A DNA stretch of 59,330 bases from Nemertoderma westbladi (GCA_032718475.1 JAUCBJ010000862.1:1-59330), one strand, 5' to 3'; positions 32,401 to 44,700 are shown, numbered from the stretch's first letter. Numbers and translations: made by a program. The notes: generated by a model from the letters alone, not told the origin.

Positions 32401-35400
32401 ACCGACCACTCTAAGGTAATTTACATTAAGAACCGACCACTCTAAGGTAAGTTACTGTAAGAACCGACGACTCTAAGGTAAGTTACTGTAAGAACCGACC
32501 ACTCTAAGGTAAGGTACTGTAAGAACCGACCACTCTAAGGTAAATCACTGTAAGAACCGACAGCTCTAAGGTAAGTTACTGTAAGATTTGACCAATCTAA
32601 GGTAAGTCACTGTAAGAACCGACCACTCTAAGGTAAGTCACTGTAAGAACCTACCACTCTAAGGTAAGTTACTGTAAGAACCGACCACTCTATGGTAAGT
32701 TACTGTAAGATCCGACAACTCTATGGTAAGTTACTGTAAGAACCTACCACTCTAAGGTAAGTCACTGTAAGAACCGAAAACTCTAAGGTAAGTTACTGTA
32801 AGAATCGACCACTCTAAGGGAAGTCACTGTAAGAACCGAAAACTCTAAGGTAAGTTACTGTAAGATTTGACCACTCTAAGGTAAGTTACTGTAAGAACCG
32901 ACCACTCTATGGTAAGTTACTGTAAGAACCGACCACTCTATGGTAAGTTACTGTAATCCGACAACTCTATGGTAAGTTACTGTAAGAACCTACCACTCTA
33001 AGGTAAGTCACTGTAAGAACCGAAAACTCTAAGGTAAGTTACTGTAAGAACCGACCACTCTAAGGTAAGTCACTGTAAGAACCGAAAACTCTAAGGTAAG
33101 TTACTGTAAGATTTGACCACTCTAAGGTAAGTCACTGTAAGAACCGAAAACTCTGAGGTAAGTTACTGTAAGAACCGACCACTCTAAGGTAAAAGTCACT
33201 GTAAGAACCTACCACTCTAAGGTAAGTTACTGTAAGAACCGACCACTCTATGGTAAGTTACTGTAAGATCCGACCATTCTAAGGTAAGTTACTGTAAGAA
33301 CCGACCACTCTAAGGTAAGTCACTGTAAGAACCTACCACTCTATGGTAAGTTACTGTAAGAACCGACCACTCTAAGGTAAGTTACTGTAAGAACCGACCA
33401 CTCTAAGGTAAGTTACTGTAAGAACCGACCACTCTAAGGTAAGTTACTGTAAGAACCGACCACTCTAATGTAAGTTACTGTAAGAACCGACCACTCTATG
33501 GTAAGTTACTGTAAGATCCGACCACTCTAAGGTAAGTTACTGTAAGAACCGACCACTCTAAGGTAAGTTACTGTAAGAACCGACCACTCTATGGTAAGTT
33601 ACTGTAAGATCCGACCACTCTAAGGTAAGTTACTGTAAGAACCGACCACTCTATGGTAAGTCACTGTAAGAACCGAAAACTCTAAGGTAAGTTACTGTAA
33701 GAACCGAACACTCTAAGGTACGTCACTGTAAGAACCGACAGCTCTAAGGTAAGTTACTGTAAGATTTGACCAATCTAAGGTAAGTCACTGTAAGAACCGA
33801 CCACTCTATGGTAAGTTACTGTAATCCGACAACTCTATGGTAAGTTACTGTAAGATCCGACCACTCTAAGGTAAGTTACTGTAAGAACCGACCACTCTAT
33901 GGTAAGTTACTGTAATCCGACAACTCTATGGTAAGTTACTGTAAGAACCTACCACTCTAAGGTAAGTCACTGTAAGAACCGAAAACTCTAAGGTAAGTTA
34001 CTGTAAGAACCGTCCACTCTAAGGTAAGTCACTGTAAGAACCGAAAACTCTAAGGTAAGTTACTGTAAGAACCGACCACTCTAAGGTAAGTCACTGTAAG
34101 AACCGAAAACTCTAAGGTAAGTTACTGTAAGAACCGACCAATCTAAGGTAAGTCACTGAAAGAACAAACGACTCTACGGTAAGTCACTGTAAGAACCGAC
34201 CACTCTAAGGTAAGTCACTGTAAGAACCTACAACTCTATGGTAAGTTACTGTAAGAACCGACCACTCTAAGGTAAGTTACTGTAAGAACCGACCACTCTA
34301 AGGTAAGTTACTGTAAGAACCGACCACTCTAAGGTAAGTCACTGTAAGAACCGACAGCTCTAAGGTAAGTTACTTTAAGATTTGACCAATCTAAGGTAAG
34401 TCACTGTAAGAACCTACCACTCTAAGGTAAGTCACTGTAAGAACCGACCACTCTATGGTAAGTTACTGTAATCCGACAACTCTATGGTAAGTTACTGTAA
34501 GATCCGACCACTCTAAGGTAAGTTACTGTAAGAACCGACCACTCTATGGTAAGTTACTGTAATCCGACAACTCTATGGTAAGTTACTGTAAGAACCTACC
34601 ACTCTAAGGTAAGTCACTGTAATAACCGAAAACTCTAAGGTAAGTTACTGTAAGAACCTTCCACTCTAAGGTAAGTCACTGTAAGAACCGAAAACTCTAA
34701 GGTAAGTTACTGTAAGAACCGACCACTCTAAGGTAAGTCACTATAAGAACCGAAAACTCTAAGGTAAGTTACTGTAAGATTTGACCACTCTAAGGTAAGT
34801 TACTGTAAGAACCGACCACTCTATGGTAAGTTACTGTAAGAACCGACAACTCTATGGTAAGTTACTGTAAGATCCGACAACTCTATGGTAAGTTACTGTA
34901 AGATCCGACCACTCTAAGGTAAGTTACTGTAAGAACCGACCACTCTATGGTAAGTTACTGTAAGAACCGACCACTCTAAGGTAAGTTACTGTAAGAACTG
35001 ACCATTCTAAGGTAAACGTCACTGTATGAACCGGCCACACTAAGGTAAGTTTCTGTAAGAACCAACGACTCTATGGTAAGTCACTGTAAGAACAGACGAC
35101 TCTAAGGTAAGTCACTGTAAGATCCGACCACTCTAAACTAAGTTACTGTAAGAACCCACAACTCTAAGTTAAGTTACTGTAAGAAACGACCACTCTATGG
35201 TAAGTTACTGTAAGATCCGACCACTCTAAGGTAAGTTACTGTAAGAACCGACCAATCTAAGGTAAGTCACTGAAAGAACAAACGACTCTACGGTAAGTCA
35301 CTGTAAGAACCGACCACTCTAAGGTATGTTACTGTAAGAACCGACCATTCTAAGGTAAGTCACTGTAAGAACCTACCACACTATGGTAAGTTACTGTAAG

Positions 35401-37038
35401 AACCGACCACTCTAAGGTAATTTACATTAAGAACCGACCACTCTAAGGTAAGTTACTGTAAGAACCGACCACTCTAAGGTAAGTTACTGTAAGAACCGAC
35501 CACTCTAAGGTAAGTTACTGTAAGAACCGACCACTCTAAGGTAAGTCACTGTAAGAACCGACAGCTCTAAGGTAAGTTACTGTAAGATTTGACCAACCTA
35601 AGGTAAGTCACTGTAAGAACCGACCACTCTAAGGTAAGTCACTGTAAGAACCTACCACTCTAAGGTAAGTTACTGTAAGAACCGACCACTCTATGGTAAG
35701 TTACTGTAAGATCCGACAACTCTATGGTAAGTTACTGTAAGAACCTACCACTCTAAGGTAAGTCACTGTAAGAACCGAAAACTCTAAGGTAAGGTACTGT
35801 AAGAATCGACCACTCTAAGGTAAGTCACTGTAAGAACCGAAAACTCTAAGGTAAGTTACTGTAAGATTTGACCACTCTAAGGTAAGTTACTGTAAGAACC
35901 GACCACTCTATGGTAAGTTACTGTAAGAACAGACCACTCTATGGTAAGTTACTGTAATCCGACAACTCTATGGTAAGTTACTGTAAGAACCTACCACTCT
36001 AAGGTAAGTCACTGTAAGAACCGAAAACTCTAAGGTAAGTTACTGTAAGAACCGACCACTCTAAGGTAAGTCACTGTAAGAACCGAAAACTCTAAGGTAA
36101 GTTACTGTAAGATTTGACCACTCTAAGGTAAGTCACTGTAAGAACCGAAAACTCTAAGGTAAGTTACTGTAAGAACCGACCACTCTAAGGTAAAAGTCAC
36201 TGTAAGAACCTACCACTTTAAGGTAAGTTACTGTAAGAACCGACCACTCTATGGTAAGTTACTGTAAGATCCGACCACTCTAAGGTAAGTTACTGTAAGA
36301 ACCGACCACTCTAAGGTAAGTCACTGTAAGAACCTACCACTCTATGGTAAGTTATTGTAAGAACCGACCACTCTAAGGTAAGTTACTGTAAGAACCGACC
36401 ACTCTAAGGTAAGTTACTGTAAGAACCGACCACTCTAAGGTAAGGTACTGTAAGAACCGACAGCTCTAAGGTAAGTTACTGTAAGAACCGACCACTCTAA
36501 GGTAAGTCACTGTAAGAACCGACAACTCTATGGTAAGTTACTGTAAGATTTGACCACTCTAAGGTAAGTTACTGTAAGAACCTACCACTCTATGGTAAGT
36601 TACTGTAAGAACCGACCACTCTAAGGTAAGTTACTGTAAGAACCGACAACTCTAAGGTCAGTAAGTCACTGTAAGAACCTACCACTCTAAGGTACGTTAC
36701 TGTAAGATTTGACCACTCTAAGGTAAGTCACTGTAAGAACCGAAAACTCTATAAGGTAAGTTACTGTAAGAACCGACCACTCTAAGGTACGTTACTGTAA
36801 GAACCGACAGCTCTAAGGTAAGTTACTGTAAGATTTGACCACTCTAAGGTAAGCCACTGTAAGAACCTACCAATCTAAGGTAAGTTACTGTAAGAACCGA
36901 CCACTCTAAGGTAAGTCACTGTAAGAACCGAAAACTCTATAAGGTAAGTCACTGTAAGAACCGACAACTCTAAGTACGTAAGTCTTACTGTAAGATTTGA
37001 CCACTCTAAGGTAAGTTACTGTAAGATTTGACCATTCT
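29482..37038 (+). repeat. 31-bp array of the exon 14 end plus its 5' splice site, about 243 units
   Basis: The unit is gtaagttactgtaagaaccg accactctaag: the first 12 intronic bases followed by the last 19 exonic bases of exon 14. The word aagaac occurs at 28978 (exon) and 29009 (intron), exactly 31 bases apart. Variants include gtaagtcact, gaacctacc, gatccgacc, gatttgacc and gaaccgaaaa. Most units keep aag|gtaagt, an almost perfect U1 binding site. Divergence rises towards the right end. Confidence 0.97.
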
Positions 37039-37102
37039 CTAATTTTTTATTAGATATACAAGCCGTTTTCTAATCTTATCCGCTGGATTAATGCCGTTTT
37101 AG

Positions 37103-37264
37103 TTTTGAGTTCGAGGTGGACCAGGTTTCTGGAAGTATCAGACGTCAAATTGGTAAATCCGTTCCGCCGTACAAACAGTTCGTTCTCTACGTATCAGCTC
37201 GAGATAACGGAACCCCGGAACGCAAAGGCGTCTGTATAGTTCGTATCGATACTTTCGTGGGAAG
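37103..37264 (+). CDS. Cadherin exon 15 (residues 739-792 plus split codon)
   Basis: The acceptor is tgccgtttta g (to 37102) and the donor aag|gtaagg at 37265. It joins exon 14 in phase 2 as TTLSFEFEVDQVSGSIRR, proving that the native donor at 28997 is the matching one across the 8.1-kb intron. It encodes the second half of the last EC repeat: YKQFVLYVSARDNGTPERKG. No canonical D-x-N-D-x-P linker follows, marking the end of the EC chain. Confidence 0.94.
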
Positions 37265-37508
37265 GTAAGGGAATAAATATATCATAGGATTAAGTAAACA
37301 TTACCATGAAATATTAAGTACGGAAATTAATATCATGTCATGTGAACATTACTGTAACACGGTATATCTGTATGTAAAACTCTTACTTCCTTGCACGATT
37401 TTGATTTGCAATTTAAAATTATTTAACTAACTGATTTTTTTTAGTATAGATCAAATTTAAAACCAATTAATAAAATGTATTTTATTTTAATTATTTTATT
37501 ATTCCCAG

Positions 37509-37703
37509 TGAACATCTTGTTAAGATGACGATGTCGACAGACGAAGGAACTTTCGATGCGAATCGACAACAGATAATCGACGCGCTGACGGCGATTCTGC
37601 GGGCGTCGCAGACCGCTCCCGGAGTTCGGGAGTTCGGGACTGGCCGGTGCGGTATATCCCACGTAGTTGCCAGTTCTAGACGACGTCGTTCCTTACTGCA
37701 GAG
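37509..37703 (+). CDS. Cadherin exon 16, membrane-proximal region (residues 793-857 plus split codon)
   Basis: The acceptor is ttattcccag (to 37508) and the donor gag|gtacgt at 37704. It encodes VKMTMSTDEGTFDANRQQII and DALTAIL, a strand-then-helix pattern, then a polybasic RRRR at 850-853. The region is where PCDH15- and CDH23-type proteins have a membrane-adjacent ferredoxin-like domain, but I cannot confirm homology. RRRR could be a furin-type cleavage site in the secretory pathway (inference). Confidence 0.88.
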
Positions 37704-38173
37704 GTACGTTGCTCCCTTGGCAAGCCAAGTGTACAGAATGTGCAATGCATTAATATTGATACAGGTTGGGGTAGGGGGTTGACCTCAATGCATTATGTAA
37801 ATTTGTTCTTTTTCAAACTTTTGAAATCTTTTCAAATTTTTGGTCGATTTGAGTCGATTTATATTAACTTTATATTTATTTTTTCATTTTAATAATTCTA
37901 ATCACTCTAAATCATTGAATCACTTACTAATTATTTTACAATTCGTAGATAGCTTATTACTATTTGGTGGGCCTCTTCGAGGTTTTCCGCGGGTGCTCTG
38001 TTTATTTTTAATGATTATAATATGTGTAATTTGTTGATTTTATACCCGGAAATAAATACAAGAATACTATATATTTGCCAAGAACAAATTTTCGCTCCCT
38101 TTGCATATTACTTCCTCTACAAATCTCCCCCAACGATTGTTTACTCATTGTACCTTGTATTTCTTATCTGCAG
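37704..38173 (+). other. Intron, nothing recognised
   Basis: A 470-bp, T-rich intron. Short open frames in it do not resemble known proteins. Confidence 0.55.
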
Positions 38174-38325
38174 TACCAGCCTTGACCTTTTCGTATATGG
38201 CGTCAGGAATAATTTTGCCGACGACAAAGAGAGCCTCGGGGAGAGCAAAGATTTCGTCACTCAGCAGGAGATGCTGCAGGTCTTCCAATTGACAACAGAC
38301 GGCGCCCCGGCGAACGCATTAGCAG
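38174..38325 (+). CDS. Cadherin exon 17, extracellular stalk (residues 858-908 plus split codon)
   Basis: The acceptor is cttatctgcag (to 38173) and the first donor cag|gtaagg at 38326. It encodes TSLDLFVYGVRNNF, an acidic stretch, QQEMLQVFQLTTDG and APANALA. It ends in phase 1. The frame stays open through the donor and the following five repeat units, so the exon end given is the shortest choice; longer forms ending at 38373, 38421, 38469, 38517 or 38565 would also join exon 18 in frame. Confidence 0.85.
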
Positions 38326-38695
38326 GTAAGGCAGCGGCTACAGGGGACGGCGCCCCGGCGAACGCGTTAGCAGGTAAGGCAGCGGCTACAGGGGACGGCG
38401 CCCCGTCGAACGCGTTAGCAGGTAAGGCAGCGGCTACAGGGGACGGCGCCCCGGCGAACGCGTTAGCAGGTAAGGCAGCGGCTACAGGGGACGGCGCCCC
38501 GGCGAACGCGTTAGCAGGTAAGGCAGCGGCTACAGGGGACGGCGCCCCGGCGAACGCGTTAGCAGGTAAGGCAGCGGAGACAACGGACACGGCGCCCCGG
38601 CGAACGCGTTAGCAGGTAAGGCAGCGGAGACAAGGGAAGGCGACCCGGCGAACGCGTTAGCAGGTAAGGCAGCGGCGACAGGGGAAGGCGACCCA
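38298..38695 (+). repeat. 48-bp array of the exon 17 end plus its 5' splice site, 8 donors
   Basis: The unit is gtaaggcagcggctacaggg gacggcgccccggcgaacgc gttagcag. The word gacggcgcc occurs at 38298 in the exon and 38346 in the intron, 48 bases apart. Donors cag|gtaagg occur at 38326, 38374, 38422, 38470, 38518, 38566, 38616 and 38664. The first six share phase 1; the seventh follows a 50-bp unit and is out of phase. Each in-phase unit encodes GKAAATGDGAPANALA (16 residues). Confidence 0.95.
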
Positions 38696-38906
38696 ATGTA
38701 ACGAGTTGACATATAAGTTGGTAGGTAACTCCATCGGTTAACGCATTGGAGTGGCCCTAGGGGCATAGATTGCAACTCCAAAGAGGTCCCGCTCTGTGCA
38801 GCGTTGGTTTGAGGACGTCCACCACATATTAAACTATTGACCTCTCTTCTAATATTTGTAGTTTTTCTCATCGTTTTTTTTCCAATGGTTCCGTTTTCGT
38901 TTGCAG

Positions 38907-39124
38907 CTCATGCCGGGCTATCCTCGACACCAGTAACTCAGGTAACCGGAGTAACCGCCGCTACTCTGACGGAGACACCGTTCTGGCAGACCGCTGGCGG
39001 AATCGCATTGGCTATATTTATTGCGTTGGCTTGTTTGGCTCTGCTAGGTCTGCTGGCCTTTGGGGGATATAAACTGTGGATGTGGTGGCGAGCACGGCCT
39101 AAGAAGGTCAAGAAAGCACCTCCG
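38907..39124 (+). CDS. Cadherin exon 18, transmembrane segment (residues 909-981)
   Basis: The acceptor is cgtttgcag (to 38906) and the donor ccg|gtaagt at 39125. It begins in phase 1, matching exon 17, and ends in phase 0. It has a Thr-rich juxtamembrane stretch, then a hydrophobic helix GGIALAIFIALACLALLGLL (about 939-960 onward), an aromatic edge (YKLWMWW) and basic stop-transfer residues (RARPKKVKK). This sets the topology: EC repeats outside, C-terminus in the cytoplasm. Confidence 0.95.
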
Positions 39125-39358
39125 GTAAGTTTAGTTACAAAGTGAAAGTATTCGCGTAGTATTGGTAATAAACAAAGCTCCTAATGATAATTCCACCTTA
39201 CAGTTGTATTCGGTACGGTACTACCATTATTACTAGCCCCGGTTATCTGATTATTTAATGCAACCCATTCAATTCAGTCAAAAATGGTTTTTAAATATTG
39301 TTTAGTTATTTATGTATTTTTTGCTATTATTTTAAGATATATTGTTACTTAATTTTAG

Positions 39359-39382
39359 CCAAAACCACAACCAAAACCCGCC
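39359..39382 (+). CDS. Cadherin micro-exon 19 (24 bp, residues 982-989)
   Basis: The acceptor is taattttag (to 39358) and the donor gcc|gtaagt at 39383. It encodes PKPQPKPA in phase 0 at both ends, so it can be included or skipped without changing the frame. It extends the Lys/Pro-rich tail begun in exon 18. The call rests on strong splice sites, frame and composition. Confidence 0.75.
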
Positions 39383-40369
39383 GTAAGTGATGATTATCAT
39401 TTTCATTGTATTAACACGCCGATAATAACAACGTAATAATCAAAATAGTTTATACGAAATATAATGTAGAAATAATCGCGAGTTTATTACTCTCGAACGC
39501 ACCTTAAATATAAATAATTAAATGCTAACAAATGCGTTTAACTGCTTATAGTTTGATTAATTAATTATTATTAATTAAATTAATATAGAAAAATATTAAT
39601 TTGTCATTAATATAGATTAATAACATGACAGCCAATTAACATTAACAACAACTACAACAGTTCTAGTAAATCTTGGCGTTTAAATTAAAATAAAATCTGG
39701 ATGAGATAAAACGTGACGTAATAGGTGTATAAAATATTCCTCACAAAGTAATCCAACCAAAACAATAAAGCAATGCTTACTCAGACGGGGGCGGCTTTCC
39801 ACTCCATTTATAGATCATCGGGGAAGACGAATCGTCCTATCTGAAGAGCTACTGGCTACTGATTACATCACTTATTTGCGCTAATTAATATAATCGTCCA
39901 TTCCATTATCTATGAGGCCGATTGCTGTTATCGATACTGTGGAACTTTTCTCCACATGTGGCTCGCCACATACAATACTATTAGGTGGAAATTTGATGTT
40001 TTGCATATTTTGTATTTTATATTAATAAAGCCTCAGCCACTTTAATTAACTTAAATTTTATTTAAATTTTTAAATTTTATTACTTTAATTAAATTTAAAA
40101 AATATAGTTACCCAGTAAATTTTAAGAAGAAAAAATTAATGTTGCGCTATGTAAAAATGACAATGCATTTTCATGCTTGTTAGTGTTATCATGTACCACA
40201 ATAGTGACTGAATTTCATGATTTATTTTGTCACCCTAAATGATTGCTCATTTTTCATTAATCATTAATCTCATTTAACAATTACTTATTAATAGGTTTGA
40301 TAATAATTGTAAATATATCTGAAATGTTGATATTGTTAATTGTTCAGTTTTGATCCCAAAGTCACACCC
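39383..40369 (+). other. Intron left of the 19-bp array, nothing recognised
   Basis: About 990 bp of AT-rich intron with many taat/atta runs. I see no gene, RNA or mobile element. Confidence 0.55.
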
Positions 40370-43300
40370 TTATTGTAGAGAAGTTATCTCTTACAGATAA
40401 GTTATTTCTTATAGAGAAGTTATCTCTTATTGAGAAGTTATCTCTTATTGAGAAGTTATCTCTTATAGAGAAGTTATCTCTTATTGAGAAGTTATCTCTT
40501 ATTGAGAAGTTATCTCTTATAGAGAAGTTATCTCTTATAGAGAAGTTATCTCTTACAGATAAGTTATCTCTTATTGGGAAGTTATCTCTTATAGAGAAGT
40601 TATCTCTTATAGAGAGTTATCTCTTATAGAGAAGTTATCTGATATAGAGAAGTTATCTCTTATAGAAAATTTATCTGATATAGAGAAGTTATCTCTTATA
40701 GAGAAGTTATCTCTTATTGAGAAGTTATCTCTTATAGAGAAGTTATCTCTTATAGAGAAGTTATATCTTATTGAGAAGTTATCTCTTATAGAGAGTTATC
40801 TCTTATAGAGAAGTTATCTCTTATAGAGAGTTATCTCTTATAGAGAAGTTATCTCTTATTGAGAAGTTATCTCTTATTGAGAAGTTATCTCTTATAGAGA
40901 GTTATCTCTTATAGAGAAGTTATCTCTTATTGAGAAGTTATCTCTTATTGAGAAGTTATCTCTTATAGAGAAGTTATCTCTTATAGAGAGTTATCTCTTA
41001 TAGAAAATTTATCTGATATAGAGAAGTTATCTCTTATAGAGAAGTTATCTCTTATAGAGAAGTTATCTCTTATAGAGAAGTTATATCTTATTGAGAAGTT
41101 ATCTGATATAGAGAAGTTATATCTTATTGAGAATTTATCTGATATAGAGAAGTTATCTCTTATAGAGAGTTATCTCTTATAGAGAAGTTATCTCTTATAG
41201 AGAAGTTATCTCTTATAGAGAAGTTATCTCTTATTGAGAAGTTATCTCTTATCGAGAGATATATATCTCTTATAGAAAGTTATCTTTTATAGAGAAGTTA
41301 TCTCTTATAGATAAGTTATCTCTTATTGAGAAGTTATCTCTTATAGAAAAGTTATCTCTTATAGAGAGTTATCTCTTATAGAGAAGTTATCTCTTATAGA
41401 GAAGTTATCTCTTATAGAGAAGTTATCTCTTATTGAGAAGTTATCTCTTATAGAGAGTTATCTCTTAGAGAGAAGTTATCTGATATAGAGAAGTTATCTC
41501 TTATTGAGAAGTTATCTCTTATAGAAAAGTTATCTCTTATAGAGAGTTATCTCTTATTGAGAAGTTATATATTATAGAGAGTTATCTCTTATAGAAAGTT
41601 ATCTTTTATAGAGAAGTTATCTCTTATAGAGAAGTTATCTCTTATTGAGAAGTTATCTCTTATAGAGAAGTTATCTCTTATAGAGAGTTATCTCTTATAG
41701 AGAAGTTATCTGATATAGAGAAGTTATCTCTTATTGAGAAGTTATCTCTTATAGAAAAGTTATCTCTTATAGAGAGTTATCTCTTATAGAGAAGTTATCT
41801 CTTATAGAGAAGTTATCTCTTATAGAGAAGTTATCTCTTATAGAGAAGTTATCTCTTATAGAGAAGTTATCTCTTATTGAGAAGTTATCTCTTATAGAGA
41901 GTTATCTCTTAGAGAGAAGTTATCTGATATAGAGAAGTTATCTCTTATTGAGAAGTTATATATTATAGAGAGTTATCTCTTATAGAAAGTTATCTTTTAT
42001 AGAGAAGTTATCTCTTATAGAGAAGTTATCTCTTATTGAGAAGTTATCTCTTATAGAGAAGTTATCTCTTATAGAGAGTTATCTCTTATAGAGAAGTTAT
42101 CTGATATAGAGAAGTTATCTCTTATAGAAAATTTATCTGATATAGAGAAGTTATCTCTTATAGAGAAGTTATCTCTTATAGAGAAGTTATATCTTATTGG
42201 GAAGTTATCTCTTATAGAGAGTTATCTCTTATAGAGAAGTTATCTGATATAGAGAAGTTATCTCTTATAGAGAGTTATCTCTTATAGAGAAGTTATCTCT
42301 TATTGAGAAGTTATCTCTTATAGAGAAGTTATCTCTTATAGAGAAGTTATCTCTTATTGAGAAGTTATCTCTTACAGAGAGTTATCTCTTAGAGAGAAGT
42401 TATCTGATATAGATAAGTTATCTCTTATTGAGAAGTTATATATTATAGAGAGTTATCTCTTATAGAAAGTTATCTTTTATAGAGAAGTTATCTCTTATAG
42501 AGAAGTAATCTCTTATTGAGAAGTTATCTCTTATAGAAAAGTTATATCTTACAGATAAGTTATCTCTTATCGAGAAGTTATCTCTTATAGAGAAGTTATC
42601 TCTTATAGAGAAGTTATCTCTTACAGATAAGTTATCTCTTATTGAGAAGTTACCTCTTATAGAGAGTTATATCTTATAGATAAGTTATCTGATATAGATA
42701 AGTTATCTCTTATAGAGAGTTATCTCTTATAGAGCGTTATCTCTTATAGAGAGTTATATCTTATAGAGAAGTTATCTCTTATAGAGAAGTTATCTCTTAC
42801 AGATAAGTTATCTCTTATTGAGAAGTTATCTCTTATAGAGAAGTTATCTCTTATTGAGAAGTTATCTCTTATAGAGAAGTTATCTCTTATTGAGAAGTTA
42901 TCTCTTATAGAAAAGTTATATCTTACAGATAAGTTATCTCTTATCGAGAAGTTATCTCTTATAGAGAAGTTATCTCTTATAGAGAAGTTATATCTTATTG
43001 AGAAGTTATCTCTTATAGAGAGTTATCTCTTATAGAGAAGTTATCTCTTACAGATAAGTTATATCTTATTGAGAAGTTACCTCTTATAGAGAGTTATCTC
43101 TTATAGAGAAGTTATCTGATATAGAGAAGTTATCTCTTACAGATAAGTTATCTCTTATTGAGAAGTTATATCTTATAGAGAAGTTATCTCTTATATATAA
43201 GTTATCTCTTATTGAGAAGTTATCTCTTATAGAGAAGTTATCTCTTATTGAGAAGTTATCTCTTATAGAGAAGTTATCTCTTATAGAGAGTTATCTCGTA

Positions 43301-44258
43301 TTGATAAGTTATCTCTTATAGAGAAGTTATATCTTATTGAGAAGTTATCTCTTATCGAGAGTTATCTCTTATAGAGAAGTTATCTCTTATAGAGAAGTTA
43401 TCTCTTATATATAAGTTATCTCTTATTGAGAAGTTATCTCTTATAGAGAAGTTATCTCTTATTGAGAAGTTATCTCTTATTGAGAAGTTATCTCTTATAG
43501 AGAAGTTATCTCTTATTGAGAAGTTATCTCTTATCGAGAGATATCTCTTATAGAGGGTTATCTCTTATAGAGAAGTTATCTCTTACAGATAAGTTATCTC
43601 TTATTGAGAAGTTATCTCTTATATAGATGTTATCTCTTATAGAGAAGTTATCTCTTATTGAGAAGTTAGCTCTTATCGAGAGTTATCTCTTATAGAGAGT
43701 TATCTCTTATAGAGAAGTTATCTCTTACAGATAAGTTATCTCTTATTGAGAAGTCATCTCTTATAGAGAAGTTATCTGATATAGAGAAGTTATCTCTTAT
43801 TGAGAAGTTATCTCTTATCGAGAAGTTATCTCTTATTGAGAAGTTATCTCTTATAGAATTTATCTCTTATAGATAAGTTATCTCTTATAGAGAAGTTATC
43901 TCTTACAGATAAGTTATCTCTTATTGAGAAGTCATCTCTTATAGAGAAGTTATCTGATATAGAGAAGTTATCTCTTATTGAGAAGTTATCTCTTATTGAT
44001 AAGTTAGCTCTTATCGAGAGTTATCTCTTATAGAGAGTTATCTCTTATAGAGAAGTTATCTCTTACAGATAAGTTATCTCTTATTGAGAAGTCATCTCTT
44101 ATGGAGAAGTTATCTGATATAGAGAAGTTATCTCTTATAGAGAAGTTATCTCTTATTGAGAAGTTATCTCTTATAGAGAAGTTATCTCTTATTGAGAAGT
44201 TATCTCTTATAGAGAAGTTATCTCTTATTGATAAGTTATCTCTTATCGATTCTTACAT
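40370..44258 (+). repeat. 18-19 bp minisatellite with self-complementary unit, about 200 units
   Basis: The unit is agagaagttatctcttat, with variants attgagaag, acagataag, gatatagag and a 17-18 bp form lacking one a or ag. The core agaga-agtta-tctct is an inverted repeat with a 5-base loop, so each unit can fold into a small hairpin in RNA or single-stranded DNA. The array fills most of the 4.95-kb intron between the two micro-exons. It has no visible relation to a splice site. Confidence 0.96.
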
Positions 44259-44332
44259 GTAGAAAGAAGCTAGAAACAGTTCATTACTTCATGATAGTTA
44301 TAAATCTTACATATATTTTATTTTTCTTGCAG

Positions 44333-44353
44333 CCGGAGCAGCCTAAACCCAAG
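44333..44353 (+). CDS. Cadherin micro-exon 20 (21 bp, residues 990-996)
   Basis: The acceptor is tttcttgcag (to 44332) and the donor aag|gtaaaa at 44354. It encodes PEQPKPK in phase 0 at both ends, again skippable in frame. It has the same composition as micro-exon 19 and the start of exon 21 (PKREGKKK), suggesting a repeat-like Lys/Pro tail built from small exons. Confidence 0.75.
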
Positions 44354-44609
44354 GTAAAACATTTATATCGATAATAATATTGTGTGTAAGCTATGTGGTC
44401 TATTATTATTTACAAATAGTCTCCCACAAAGTTTGGTAAGATTCCATTATTGAATAACTCAATATCATTGTAATGGAAAAACTATATTGATATTAAACTA
44501 GACTTTGATATGTATTTAGCTTGTTGATGCAGACTGGTGTATTGTATATTAGTCTATAATCTATTTGTGGAGTATATAAACGGTTACATATATATAAACT
44601 TTTTTACAG

Positions 44610-44700
44610 CCAAAACGTGAAGGAAAGAAAAAGTTCAAAAAGACAATAAGAAAAGTCATGACAATGAATAAATTGGCGTCGGGTAAAGCCATTGATCCAA
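44610..44700 (+). CDS. Cadherin exon 21, basic cytoplasmic tail (residues 997-1026 plus split codon)
   Basis: The acceptor is ttttttacag (to 44609) and the donor caa|gtaagt at 44701. It encodes PKREGKKKFKKTIRKVMTMN then KLASGKAIDP, ending in phase 1. The cluster of 12 Lys/Arg would suit membrane-lipid or protein binding (inference). The final 18-19 bases and the following intron start form the unit of the next array. Confidence 0.88.

Noticed and set aside
37840-38160. Membrane protein frames in the intron before exon 17
   Set aside because: The T-rich intron gives hydrophobic-looking translations by composition alone. There is no start context or similarity.
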